Below, piece by piece: positions 44,065 to 55,689 of a stretch of DNA of 64,000 nt. The position numbers and the translations under genes are program-made. Under the pieces are notes generated by a model, which was not told the DNA's origin, made no database searches, and saw only the letters and a program-made list of their open reading frames with translations. Position 1 is the first letter of the stretch, and each line of letters opens with the position of its first letter. This DNA comes from Phylloscopus collybita (taxonomy: Eukaryota > Chordata > Aves > Passeriformes > Phylloscopidae), in contig JAJNNQ010000010.1 in the NCBI GenBank assembly GCA_027886175.1, positions 3,511,001-3,575,000 on the forward strand. The letters are read 5' to 3'.

Positions 44065-46795
44065 GGCCATGGATGTGCTCATGTGCACTTTGGGTTCACA
44101 AGTCTCCCATTTTCAATTAGCAGATGAATAAAGGATGTAGGACAGGGGGTTATTTTTGATTGCATGTTTTCCATTAAAACACTTTCTTTCTCTCTCTTCT
44201 TCTCCCCCTCTTCTAGTAAGTCTCCCCTCTCCTGAACCCACACTTCAAACCACTAGAGAGTCCTTCCAGCTCCAGTGTTTGCAGTAATACCTGCTGGACT
44301 GCATAAATTACAGGAGTTTATCCCTTTGATTGTCACCAACAACTGGGACAAGGATACAAGGACACTGGAATGCCAATCCCATTCCCCCCTGGCAACTGCT
44401 GCTCAAGGAGAGCCAGTTATTCACCATAATGACATCACAGAACACCAAATTTCCTTTGATTGTGACTCCCAGCCCAATCAGCAAAGTGAAAAACCTGCTC
44501 TCCTCGAGTAGTCTGGAACCTGTTCTTCCTTTTTGAGCTGAAGTAATGGTCCAACTCAGGATCCACTGGATCAGGCCCAAGTTAACTTAGTTAAAATGCA
44601 GGTGAAAGTGACTTCTAAGCAGAGAAGTTTCTTTCAAACAATTTCAATGTGGGTTTTTTTTCTTTCTCTTGTTTACTAGAAGTTGATTAAATCTCATTTC
44701 TTTTCAATGAGTATCTGACAAACCATTTTAAATGAGTCTCAGCTGAACCTGCATTTGATCAGTTTGGGTGAAACCCAAATATGTTACAGCTAAATGGGCA
44801 TTTTTTCTGGAACATTGAAACAGATTTTCTGAAAAATCAACAAATAGAGTAGAAGGCTACTGAAACACAAGAATCAGTTCTAACAAAATTCTGAGATTTC
44901 CCAGACTTCTAGGTACAAAATCATATATCACTCTTCCCCCCTGTACTGTGCTATTGTTTGGTGCACACAAACATTCCTGGAGAATGCTGGATACATAGGC
45001 CTAGTTTGAATTTGTGCATAAAGATGACATTGTAGAAAGTCAGTGACAACTTTCAGAGTTCATCCATAAACCACTAAAGAAATATTGAATTGACTGTAAT
45101 ATATTCACTGTAGAATTTTTAAGGGAAATATTTTTTTATATTGTTTTCTATATAATTCAATGGTTAATGATGAAAACAATTGAAAAATTTGTAAGCCACA
45201 CCAATCTACACTATGCTGAGCACACTTCCTTCTGCCACAAGCTGCCAGAGAATATCCCCTTTAAAGATAAAGCACATGTTAACCCCTAAGAGAGTCACCT
45301 AGAATAAATGTTGCTGGTATTTTATCCATACAATTGCACTCTTTTTCCATTCTTTTTTTCTTCCCCCTAAGAAGCACACTGGTCAAACGTACCAAGTGCC
45401 TCTTGTTAGAAGTTATCACTTCAGAAAGGAATCTGCAATCTGCAGCACTGCAGCCCTTGGATGGGATCGTGAGTTCCTAATCTCCCCGGGTCTGGCCTTT
45501 GAGCAGAACTTGAGAGGAGGGGGTGTGGGGGGGAAATGAGAGAGAGAATGAGAGAGAGAGCAAAAGGATGAAGAAGAAAAGCAGAATAAATCAAAAGCAG
45601 CTTTCTTGGTAACACCAACATCTCAAAGGCCAAGTGTAAAAGGACCAGGGCTCTAATGATATCAATTAGGCTCAATCCTCTATGTCATCTTAGATATATT
45701 GTACCCGCTGAGTATACTTAAGTCCATATGTATAAGGTCATTTACTGGGTCCAGAACATAACAAATTATCAGCAAAGGTTTTGGTGGTTGTTTTTTTTTC
45801 CTTTTCTCCCTAACACTTTCCACTTTCTGAAATAAATTACAACTCATAATGGTTTCATGTTGGGAACTAATTCTACTTAATTTTTTTTTTCCTGCTGTAC
45901 CAGGGGAAATGATTATTATTGCATATGTTCATTGCACAATGAACTTAAAAAAAAAAAAAAAAAAAAGCTTGTTAGATTTTCTTGGATATTTCTCTGCAGC
46001 TAAGACAGGTGACTTCCTTTTGAGATGTCATGATATAATTGGTATCAAAGGTGCCAAAGAGATAGTCTCTACAAGACATTATCTGCCTTGGCTAATCTCT
46101 CCCAGCGTCCCTGATTACACTGTGGGTTTCTTCACAGCAGCAAAATTTCATATTCATTCAGAAGGGAAATAGTAAACTGCTAAGAAAAGCAGAGCAAGAG
46201 TCTTCAATATTGTCTGTTTGAATCTCTTGGCAGGCCTTCAGAAACATGTCATCTTGTTCTATCAGCAGCATCTCAGGATGTGGTGACCACCTAAAGGCAC
46301 ACTTGAAGGCTGACAATAAACTTGTGCTACTCCCTCCACTTCCTATAACAACAGGCTTCATGCTGGATTTGCCGTCATTTTTCAGTCCCTTGGAGAGGAA
46401 CTATGCCAATTTGGGCAAACACAGCGGAATCTTGTTACATAAATTGAGTCAGTTCAGGCTGTAGCTCAACTGTGCTTTTCATGATTAGGCAGAAACGTTT
46501 TTAGTGAGGATACACAGTCATTACACAGTTACTGCACGTTATGTCGAATGGCAACACCATTTCCACTGGAATCGTGAGAAGGAGGATGGTTTGATCCCCT
46601 GCAAGATGGGACAGCTGAAGCAATGCCAGACACAGGTCTCACAGAGCAGTGTTTGTCACTGCCACTGGGTAATAGGGGGTTTTACTTTCATAGGGGTTAC
46701 GTGTGCCTCCTGCTCTCACCAGACATCCTGTGGGCACCCCCTTTGCCAATTAGCACCAATGAGATCAATGAAAGATTGATTGGTCGGGATAGGAA
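44065..46795. other. Non-coding stretch; GA-rich patch and poly(A)
   Basis: GAGAGAGAATGAGAGAGAGAG lies at 45539-45560 and 20 A at 45947-45966. No gene is recognised. Frames of 84-107 codons on both strands have no family motifs. Confidence 0.6.
45947..45966. repeat. Poly(A), 20 A
   Basis: Uninterrupted run followed by GCTTG. Confidence 0.95.
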
Positions 46796-46799
46796 AATC

Positions 46800-46945
46800 A
46801 ATAGTGTGGTGGTCAGGGCACTCACCTCAGCTGTGGGAAAGCCAGGCTCAAGACCTTGCTCTAATGAATGCTCAATTATTTATGCAAAGTAGAAAGGTCT
46901 GGCAGAACAGATTGAGGAAGTCTATCCCAGCAAAATGACCCACTT
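46800..46945 (+). repeat. tRNA-like ancient SINE relic
   Basis: GTGGTGGTCAGGGCACTCAC, CTCAGCTGTGGGAAAGCCAG and GCTCAAGACCTTGCTC match an old amniote repeat I recall as 'agtggttagggcactcacctgggatgtgggagacccaggttcaagtccctgctc'. Box A-like (TGGTCAGGGC) and box B-like (GGCTCAAGACC) words are at tRNA-type spacing. The right part, ATTATTTATGCAAAGTAGAA, ACAGATTGAGGAAG and TATCCCAGCAAAATGACCCA, also fits the remembered consensus. It is not a tRNA gene: the cloverleaf does not close. Confidence 0.6.
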
Positions 46946-46949
46946 GGGG

Positions 46950-49050
46950 TTGGAACAGTCCCTAGGGATGGGGAAGGCTGAGAAACTGGAGCCCCTGGCT
47001 TGAACCAGGAAGACCTCCTGAAACACAGAGGTTTGGGGTTTTCTTTGGGTAAAACAGCAAGTTTCCAACCCAAATTTCAGATGAAGCAAATGTGAATTTC
47101 AAACAGCTCTGCTAGTAAATCTGTCCTGCTGATGACCACCCCGCTCAGCCATGGCTACACCAGAGCACCTGGGTTCTGCTGAAACAGAAAACAAAGCTTG
47201 GTTCAGACCCTGGCTGTGTTGATGTGCAGCCAGTGACAACCAGTTGGCCAAGGGATTCTTGATTACAAATCCTAACATAAAGCTCAGCTCTTATGAACTT
47301 TTTATGACCATCTCTTATCATTAAATCTTGCTTTCAATTCCCAGCTTTTTTCCATCTCCTTGATAAATGCTATGCAACCTAGAATTTACTTTTATTCCCA
47401 ATCTCCTTCCTTTGGTTCTCTTCCCCATTGAGGACCTGCACGTCTGCTCCATATTTATTAAAGGGGAAAAGGAACATTCTCTTTACCTTCCTCTATATTT
47501 ATTACAGTTTATATACCAGAAGTAAAAGAAATATACAGAAAAAAAAAAAAAAAAGAAGAAAGAAAACAGCCTTCAGCTTGGTTCTTTAAAACACAAAGTT
47601 TCAAAAATTCATCCTTTTATTCATCCTGAGGATTTCCATTTGTGTCCCTGTTCAGTAGTGATGGGACCCCTTTTGTGCCTCATCTCTACCTATCCTGTGA
47701 ACTGCTCAGGTTGGAGACTGGTCCATCCCTGCCCCTCTTCCTGGGACTGCACAGGGAGTACCAGACTCTGGGGCCTTTAAGTGCCTCTGTACTGAAGTAG
47801 AAGCACTCACCTCACTGCTCTCATTCCCCCCAGTACACAGGGATGCTTGCCTGGCATGCCTGCATCACCCCAGATGTATGGGCTGGCATAATTTCATTCC
47901 TCCTACTGTAGGGACTTAAACAAGACCTCCAACTGGGAAGTTTCATCACCTTAAACTCCCTAAACACAAGGGCTATTCAGGTGTTGGAAAAACTGCACTC
48001 TGCAAAACTGGAGTTTGACTGCCTCAACCAGTCTTCCTTTGGGGAAGTTCCTGAGGTTTGATGGAAAAAGGGGTGGAGCTCAGGCAAGGTGGGAGGACTC
48101 CTGTTCCTTGTAAGCAGAGGTGTAAGTAGAGAGCAGGAAGTGGGCCTTAGCTGCCAACTCTGAAATATAAATCTTTACTCACTGGAGTTAACAATTAATG
48201 CACTAATGTGGAGAACAACAGCAATGGAGGCACACTTAGCTGTGGATTTTCCAAGATCCTTCTTCAGTAGAAGCCCTGCATCTTGGAAAGGCACTTTCTA
48301 CCATTAATGTACTTGGAAGAAAACGAAACCTTGTGTCTACAACTCAAAAACCAATTTCTGTTCCTTTTCTCCTCCACATCTCCAGCCTGTATGAATATTA
48401 TTCCCCTACTTCTATTTCCACTAATTGAATCTGAATACTAAAAAAATTATATGAAAGCCAAGCAGTGAAGGGTCTCTATATGCCTTTTAATTTTTTAAAT
48501 TATTTTTTTAAAAAGCTTTAAACTGAAAAAACAATCTGATAAATTAATTCTCAGGTGTGAGCATAAAATAAGACGTCCTTTAGGAGTTGGGAATTAGCCC
48601 AAGAGCATCAGAGATACAGTGGCAAAGGGCATGCTTTAAGAATACCAAAAAAGATTTTGTAACAAATTAAGCTGGGGATGAAGCTGTGCCTGATGTTACA
48701 GGCCATTATTATGCACAGTTATGAAACACTGGTATGCATTAATAATAAAGATCAGTGTCGCCTTCTAGGGAAAAATTGAGCATTCTTTTAATTAACTTAA
48801 ATTTTTCATCAAATTGATTGAAAAGCTCTCATCCTTTTTTACTTTCATGTAGCCCTACATTTTATGCCATAGGCTGAAGGCAGTTTTATCTCAAATACGT
48901 GGTGTTTTTGAACGAGTCCACGTGTTATGGGTTAAAAAAAAAAAAGAACAAAAAAAAAATCACAGCAACAACCTAGAAGCAAGCTGGGGCATGAAATGAG
49001 AAAAAAAATTGGTAGTAGCTTTCAAGTAAATCACTTTTAAAAATTTGGTG
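46950..49050. other. Non-coding stretch with A-rich tracts
   Basis: A tracts at 47539-47554 and 48934-48959. A CpG-bearing patch AAATACGTGGTG, GAACGAGTCCACGTG lies at 48894-48924, including E-box CACGTG. No gene is recognised. Confidence 0.55.
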
Positions 49051-49054
49051 TTTA

Positions 49055-49870
49055 TCTTTGAGGGAAAGAAGGAAATGTCTTTTCCCTGGCAGCGTGGCAG
49101 GGCTTTGGAGGGGTTGGACCTGAGCACAGAGCATCCAGCTGGAACTGGGGAGAAGAGCCCTGAGCTCCTCTCCATCACTGCTGGCTCCTGCTTGCCTTGA
49201 TTTCTTCTTTTAATTTAGGTGATGAAAACCTCCAGCTCTGCTCAGGTAGCATGAGGCTATGAGCCCTTCCCAGAGGATCTGGGTGGGATGCTGCTGGATC
49301 AGTTTTAGGGCAATTTGGGCTGCTTGTCCACACACCTGGACAGTCACAGCAGCTCCTCTGTTGCCATCACACTCCCCTGCAGCGAAGCAGGGGCAGAACT
49401 TAATGCTAAGAATTTGGACTTTCTCTAACTGGAAATGCTCAGTCTATTTCCTGCATGGAAATCCCATTCCCAGGACAGCATGTAAGAGAAATATACCCCC
49501 CACACACTGCTCCCCTCACTGATCCCTTCGCAGAGCAAGGTCTGGGGGTGACACTGGGCCACTGCTCCCACTTGATGTGGGGCAAGCCAATCTCCCAGAG
49601 CAAGGGGATCCACAGCTACTCATTCAAGGAGGCTCAGGCACCCATTGCACCATCCCAGCTGTGCTGAGGTCCTCCTTGGGACAGCCTACAGCACAAATAC
49701 CCACAGACTCTCTCTGGGCGGGATGGGAGTTCAGGTTCAGAGGGCTTGGCCCACAAACCACATAGCTACAATAGGGTAAGGCCACTGCAAGGTCCAGCTG
49801 TGAGGCAGTGAGAGCACTAGCCTGTAAATATGTGAAGTGAGAGACATGGGTATATACTTTTAGAGCTGGT
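49055..49870. other. GC-richer non-coding stretch
   Basis: More G+C than neighbours, with several overlapping frames of 60-90 codons in different frames. There is no domain, and no CpG clustering strong enough for a promoter. Confidence 0.5.
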
Positions 49871-49874
49871 GTAG

Positions 49875-50201
49875 TTTTTTGGGGTTTTTTTTGTTGGTGG
49901 TTTTTTTTTTTTTTTAGTTGGTTGTTTGGTTGGTTTTTTGTTTGTTTTTTACTTGTTAGGGGTTTTGTTATGGTTTTTTTGTTTGTTTGCTTTTGTGGTT
50001 TTTTTGTTCTGTTTTTTGGGGGGTTTATTTGTTGGGTTTTTTTAGTTGTTTGGGTTTTTGGGGGGTTGTTTGTTTGTTTTTTATTTGTTTGGGTTTTGTT
50101 TTGTGGTTTTGTTTGTTTGTTTGGGGTTTTTTTTTGTTCTGTTGTGGGTTTTTTTTTTGTTTGTTTTTTTGGGGTTTTTTTGTGGGATTTTTTTTTTTTT
50201 T
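49875..50201. repeat. T/G-only low-complexity tract (about 327 bp)
   Basis: The plus strand is almost entirely T and G, with units such as GGTTTTTT, TTTGTTTG and GGGGTTTTTT and only rare A or C. G-runs of three to six bases recur (G6 at 50018-50023 and 50060-50065). The minus strand is therefore A/C-only, and a 193-codon minus-strand frame translates to a Lys/Thr/Gln/Pro/Asn low-complexity string; it is not a protein gene. A second tract of the same kind is at 62749-63013. Confidence 0.9.
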
Positions 50202-50204
50202 GCA

Positions 50205-50560
50205 CTTTAGGTTGAATGCTTAAAGGGAAGCAAACAGCTCACAGGCTGGTATTTGCATTGCACAGCTCAGTATTTGAACCAAATCAATGGAAGGTTTTCA
50301 TTAAGATCAGCATCAAACCTTTCGGATCCTGAAACAACTGAGGGGAAAACAGGAAGGAGTGAAGGGGAAAAGGAGAGATGAATGGATGGAATAAAATATT
50401 TTCCTTACTCACCACAGAAACACATCAATCTTCACAGCTTTTATTTCCTGTGCATCTACGCCACCACAGCCCTTCCCTCCCTGTTACCTATTAACATTCT
50501 AGAGTGACTTGTTCAGAAACATTTGATATTTTAGAACATGGCCTAGAGTCATAAAACCTG
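50205..50560. other. Non-coding spacer
   Basis: AT-leaning sequence between the T/G tract and the next candidate regulatory element. Nothing recognised. Confidence 0.6.
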
Positions 50561-50900
50561 ACCACGTGAGAGCTGCCAGGACCAGCACGGCACAGGAGCT
50601 ATCGGCCAGGGTACTTGTATGGGAAATTACTTTTTTACTGGAAACCTCCACGGAACAGCTGTGTGCGTCAGGCTGATTCCGCAGCTGACATTTCTATCCG
50701 AGCTGGAATGAACCAATATCCCACGCTGGTGGGAAAGGCCACAGGAGATGCCTGGATCCAATTCTCCCCTCCCTTTTACGGGTGTAAAACAGGCGCCTAA
50801 CAAGATTTCATAGCTATAATGCTGGGCTGAGGATCAAGCCAATTCTTCTGGTGGAGATGAGAAAAATCAAAATCCTGCAAACAATTCTGACTGCACTATT
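50560..50900. promoter_or_regulatory. Candidate conserved regulatory element
   Basis: CpGs persist at ACCACGTGAGAG (E-box CACGTG), AGCACGGCAC, CTATCGGCC, TCCACGGAAC, TGTGCGTCAGG, ATTCCGCAGC, TATCCGAGC, CCCACGCTGG, TTTACGGGTG and AGGCGCC. Nine or more CpGs within 250 bases of AT-rich DNA and no repeat words suggest constraint. CAGCTGACA (E-box overlapping a TALE-type TGACA core) occurs near 50684. No target gene is known. Confidence 0.4.
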
Positions 50901-50967
50901 TCATTAAACTTTTCATAAAGGAAGAGATATGAGAGGAGTTCCAACCTCATTTGTAATCAGCAGCAAT

Positions 50968-51003
50968 GTTCTCATTGACTCCAATAGGGCCAGGAATTGC
51001 ACC
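50968..51003. repeat. Possible ancient amniote repeat relic
   Basis: GTTCTCATTGACTCCAATAG followed by GGCCAGGAATTGCACC resembles 'ctcattgacttcaatggggccaggatttcacc'. Short. Confidence 0.35.
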
Positions 51004-51004
51004 T

Positions 51005-53155
51005 ATTAAGTATATTATTCTCACAAAATTCTAATTGAAGCAATTACATCCTCCCATCCTAAATCCCACCTGGATTTTCAGCTGGATATTGTATTCTCCA
51101 ATTTCTGGCCTCATACCCTTGTCTAGTGTTTCTGTGCACCATTAAACAACTGCTGCATTTCATATCTGAAGCAGGTGCAATTATATATCAGGTTTTTACG
51201 TGTGAAAAGTACTTTAGGATATTCGAGGGTGAAAGGTACAATATGACTGAGATATTGAGCCTTTCTCACAGTTAAATCCACTTTACAGCTCTGCACATTT
51301 CTAAAGAAGTGTAACTTAGAATTCAGTGTACACTCTTCAGTGTAAAAAGAAACTAGGAAAATAATTTTGATTAAAACACATGCAGTGCAAAAATACTTTC
51401 ATTATGTGACCGTTTTAAGCAAAATCTTCAAGCTGCTTTTAAAAAGTCTTTTGTTGCCGTGTTTGCAGTTGCTAACAAATAGCTCCTAATCTATATTTTT
51501 ATCCAGGCCCACTCCCTTCTTACCTTGCCATTCTTTTAATGTGTACAGCACCTTATCCAGCAGTATCCAAGATTAAAGTTCCTCTCATTGACACAGAATG
51601 AAGGCAAATTATACCGTTTGCAAGAGAAGAGATAATAAAGGGGGAGTCTATAGAAATACTTTGATGAATTATATAGTGGCAATTTTCTGACATTAGTAAT
51701 GTAGGGCAGAAGACAGTGTTTCTGATATATAGATGTAAATTCATCATCCAGACTGCATTAAAGAAAACTACATAAGATTCCTTGATTTTTGGATTGCTTA
51801 CAAGAGCAATCAGGAAAATGCTAGAGTCTTTTCCAAGGAAGCTCCCTTAGTGCAAAAGGTGAAGAATTACATAGATGAAATAGGTACCCTTTTGTGCTAG
51901 CCATCATAAAAACAGAGCCAAAAGACTTGCAGCAGCCTGCACCTACATATAGAGGGAAGGGCTTTGTACTGTAAGCTGAATAACCAACCACAGCTGGAAA
52001 AATCAGTTCTTTATTTCATATATACAGATATATATATATATAGGTATTTTAGATATGTATCTATACATATGGGTTGATTTGCTTGTTTGTTAAGGAAGAT
52101 AATATCCAATTTCCTCCTTTTAAAAGAAGGTATGAAAGACCAGCTGGTGGAGAAGGACAGAAGGACATGACATAGGTGGCACACAGTATGGCCCAGGAAA
52201 GGGATCTCAGCAGTAGCTCACAAATTTTGTTCAACAGTTTCCTTCTAGTGAAGTATTCAAAGTGCTTCATTAGTTCAGAAAATATTTCTAAACGGGATAA
52301 ACTACTCATGTGATAAAGTGAACTGGTTTTTAGCCAAAATTTAGGAAAACAAGGTATATTGCAGCCTCACTACTTTGTACCAGAGAACCTGGTGGTCTTT
52401 TAATTTTTCTTAGTTAAAATCATAGAGAGGAAAATTTTGAAAAGAAGTACTTTGGGAGAACTTTCTTAGATGTTGAGTGTTCAGATTTTTGTTACCCAGC
52501 CTTTCTATCTGACAGAGACAAGGTTGGAAAAGTGTAGAGAAAAAGGAAAGAAGCACAAATGAAAAGATATGTTATAAAAGTTAATAAATCAGTTTATCAA
52601 TGGCATAAAATGAGCGGCTACAGGAAGCACTGAGAGTTCAGAGCTGCTTGAAACTCTCACCAGATACCAGAACTTCATCAAAGCTGGAGACAAAGCCTGT
52701 CTGCACCCTTGGCACCTCTGCCAAGTCTGTGTCCCTTCAGCACCTCAGTGGCCACAGGGTGACAAGCAGGGTGAGATGATGCCAGTTCATTTTTCCCCTC
52801 AGACTTTGTCTCCACACGCACGTGGTTCTCCTAAGCACATCCACGATCTGGTCCCAGCATCACAGCTTCTGCAGCTTTTAAAAACAACAACAGGATGTGA
52901 TTTCTTACACACCAGAGATTTCAGCTCTGTCTGACCCCCCCAGTGTCCTCATTCCCAGCACACCACGTTCTGGGTGCTGTGTAAACACGGAGCTCAGGGT
53001 CACGTCCTCATCTGCACATCCAGCGGGGTGCACGAGCACTTTCTGCAGTGCAGGGAACAGCCCCAAAGCACACAGGATTTTATCCTTATTTATTATTTTT
53101 TTTTTCTCTTCTCATTTCTTCTTCCTCCCTCCTACACCGGTCTTGGCCGTTAAGA
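51005..53155. other. Non-coding stretch
   Basis: AT-rich up to about 52600, then more G+C with scattered CpGs near 52800-53050 (CACACGCACGTGG, CACCACGTTC, AACACGGAGC, GGTCACGTCC). The (TA)n patch at 52018-52043 is listed separately. No gene is recognised. Confidence 0.55.
52018..52043. repeat. (TA)n-rich microsatellite
   Basis: ATATATACAGATATATATAT followed by ATATAGG. Simple repeat. Confidence 0.85.
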
Positions 53156-53159
53156 GAAA

Positions 53160-54300
53160 ATAATGGGTTCGTGGGTGGATTCAAGACGTCAGAGAGAGAG
53201 AGAACAAGCACTGCTGTTCACTTTGTAGTAAGGCAGGGAACAGTACTAAAGAAGCAGAAATCAAGGAGTGGGGCTGCAGCAGCAGCAGTAGCTCATCCAA
53301 AGCAATAACAACGCGCAAAGGCAAGCCATGGCAACTGAAGGAAGGCTGGAATCTCGCGTGCCCATGGTCTTGTTCTTATTATTACAACACAGCGTGACTA
53401 AAAATATCAAACCAAACAAAAGAAATTCCTGCAGGCAAGGGGTAAGAGAGGAGGCCGACCACTGCTGGAAATTGAACTTATTGTTCACCTAAGTAGTGCA
53501 GCGGGGAACAGAAATCATAGAAGCAAAGGCCAAGATCAACAGCAGGAGCAGCACTGAAAGTAACAACAATGTTCCTGAACAAGGAGCCACAGACTCCAGA
53601 AGAGGAGAGTTAGAAAGAGGCTTCCCACCCTCTCCATCCCTCCAGCAAATCACCCACACTGAACACAGGCTGGATGGATCGCTGTGCTTCAGGGCAGGGG
53701 GATGCTGCAGCATCCTGGGATGGATCTGGGGATGGCTGAGGGATTCTGGGCCCTTCAGGCAGCAGCTCTCAGCAGACACAAAGCTCTCAGGCAGGGATCA
53801 AAGCTCCTGTGGGATCCAGCTCAGCAGGGTCCCCTGGGGCTGGGGCAGGAAGGGCACTGCTGCAAGGCTCCCCAGTGCTCCTGGCTTTTCTGAGCCAGCC
53901 TTGAGGGAGAAGCAGAAACAGCTGGATGCTCTTGCATCTGGAGCACCCACAGGGCCTGCAGGCACAGAACTCCAGGATTCTGGGGGAGTTTAGAGCCAGG
54001 AGCTGGGGAGCCCAAGGCTGTCAGACCCCAGGACACACTCCTGGCTTTGAGAGCCTGGCACATGGGTTACTGGGGCACCAGGATTTGGCTACATGCTGGT
54101 TCCAGCAGAGACCTGATTGCTTTCTGTGGTCAGAGCATGTCCATAGAACACTATCTTTTTGCCTAGCTGAGCATTTTCTGACAGGAATCTTTTCCTGGGG
54201 TGCTCTCTGGCCAGCCCTAGCTCAGAGCAGCTGCACAGAGAGAGAGAATGCTGAACTCCTTCTGTGGAAAGAAATATGTAGGAATTATCAGTACAGCTAA
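53160..54300. other. GC-richer non-coding block with chance frames
   Basis: AGAGAGAGAGAG at about 53192 and GCAGCAGCAGCAG at about 53275 are simple sequence. From 53640 to 54080 G+C is high with CTGGG/CAGG-rich words. Frames of 165 (53496-53993, plus), 124 and 96 codons overlap in different frames and strands, and no family is recognised. Gene-like base composition but no exon signals that I can support. Confidence 0.45.
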
Positions 54301-54304
54301 GTGG

Positions 54305-54745
54305 TAATAAAACTATTATTAATGGCCATATTGTTGCTTTGCACTCCTGTGATACCTCCTAGAAAATCCCCAAACCGTTTCACAAGTTAATGAGCCAAAA
54401 AAACTTCCATGCTGGACTGCCAGGCAAGAATTTTTACTACCTCCTTTTCTCTCCTAACTCCTCCAGCCTTGATCAGTTTTCTTTGGCTAGCTTGTTCTCC
54501 AGCATCACATTTAAACATCTTGCAAGAGAGCTGTTCCTTCCCATTCCATACTCCTCTGCATAACTCTGCCCAGGGACAGGAGGGAAATATGACAAGATTT
54601 GAGAACCCAATCTAAGACCCAGAAGAGGGACCTGGGGCTCTCAGAGTCAAAATTTTATAAGGTACAGTGCTGTGGAGGATTATGGAGCTGCAGGAGAGGC
54701 AGCTGAGGATTGGGAATAGGTGTAAGGGGATAGAGCCTGGGGAGT
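54305..54745. other. Non-coding stretch without recognisable features
   Basis: Nothing beyond short chance frames. Confidence 0.6.
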
Positions 54746-54749
54746 CATG

Positions 54750-54802
54750 GTCTCAGCTGGTGTAAACCAGTCTAGCTCTGCTCACTAGAACTCCAGTGCA
54801 AA
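54750..54802. repeat. Ancient amniote repeat relic (CAGCTGGTGTAAA type)
   Basis: GTCTCAGCTGGTGTAAACCA, GTCTAGCTCTG and AACTCCAGTGCA resemble the left arm and centre of 'cctcagctggtgtaaatcagcatagctccattgacttcaatggagct'. Diverged; the right arm is not visible. Confidence 0.5.
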
Positions 54803-54804
54803 GT

Positions 54805-55685
54805 TTATTTCAAGAAGAAAATGATGGCTGCATAACACAGTGCTCAAAAATGCATCTTCCTTTAATGTAAAAAGGGATGAACTGTGCTGTAAGATGGTGA
54901 CAGGCCCAGGTTTTCATCTTTCCAAGAGAGAACTGCTGTTTTCTACATCTGTATAATTTTCCCTTTTAGATTCTCACTTAGTAATGAATAAATATTTGTT
55001 TCCCATGTCACAGCTCCTTTCCATTCCTTCAATTTCTCCTACATTAGGCTGTTTATAAAGGATGCTCCTGGGATGAAGAAACAGGCCCTGAGATCTCAGA
55101 GATGATCCTGTCTTTAAGCTTCCACTGCTACTCCACCTGCTCCATTCCTTCCTTTTTAGAATTGCACCATGCATTGAATATGTAATTTTCTCTCCCTCTG
55201 CCTGTCAAACACACATTTTTTCTGTGCTTGTATATCCCAATCTATAGAAATTCCCCCAACTTGTGCATACATCAGCCACATAGTAAAACAAAGGCTTTTA
55301 TGTATTCAAACAGATGATAGATGGATTAGAAAGACATAGCTAATGTGACTCCTACTTTCAGTGGAGCTTTAACTGACTGAAAACACACAGTTCATGTTAA
55401 ATCTTTGTTGAAATTCCTATCAGTAATACACATATTGAATCATGAGAATAAACATAAAATGTCACAAGCTCTTTTTTTTTTTTTTCATCCTTTTTTTTTT
55501 GGCCTCGTGGTAGTTGCAATTTCAATCTATTTGTTACAACCAGGGAAAACAGGGTGCCACGCTGGAATAGCTGAGCCTCCGATTCATTTCTGAGCCCTGG
55601 TGATAGTGCAGGCCTGGAAGAACATTCCTTGCCACCAGGCTGGTATTAATTTCCTGTTCAAAAGGGGCTGTATTGTCAATGTGAC
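54805..55685. other. Non-coding stretch with T tracts
   Basis: T14 at 55472-55485 and T10 at 55491-55500. No gene is recognised. Confidence 0.6.
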
Positions 55686-55689
55686 ACTT

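Noticed and set aside
46800..46880. Possible tRNA gene
   Set aside because: Box A/B-like words are present but no cloverleaf or acceptor stem closes; it fits an old SINE better.
48900..48960. Possible LTR start (TGTTATGGG followed by A-run)
   Set aside because: No paired LTR, primer-binding site or polypurine tract found.
49624..50205. 193-codon minus-strand frame rich in Lys, Thr, Pro, Gln and Asn
   Set aside because: It is a translation of the A/C side of the T/G tract. Several frames are open at once on both strands, which is the mark of low complexity, not coding.
53496..53993. 165-codon plus-strand frame
   Set aside because: GC-rich block with overlapping frames in other phases and on the other strand; no family likeness or splice context.
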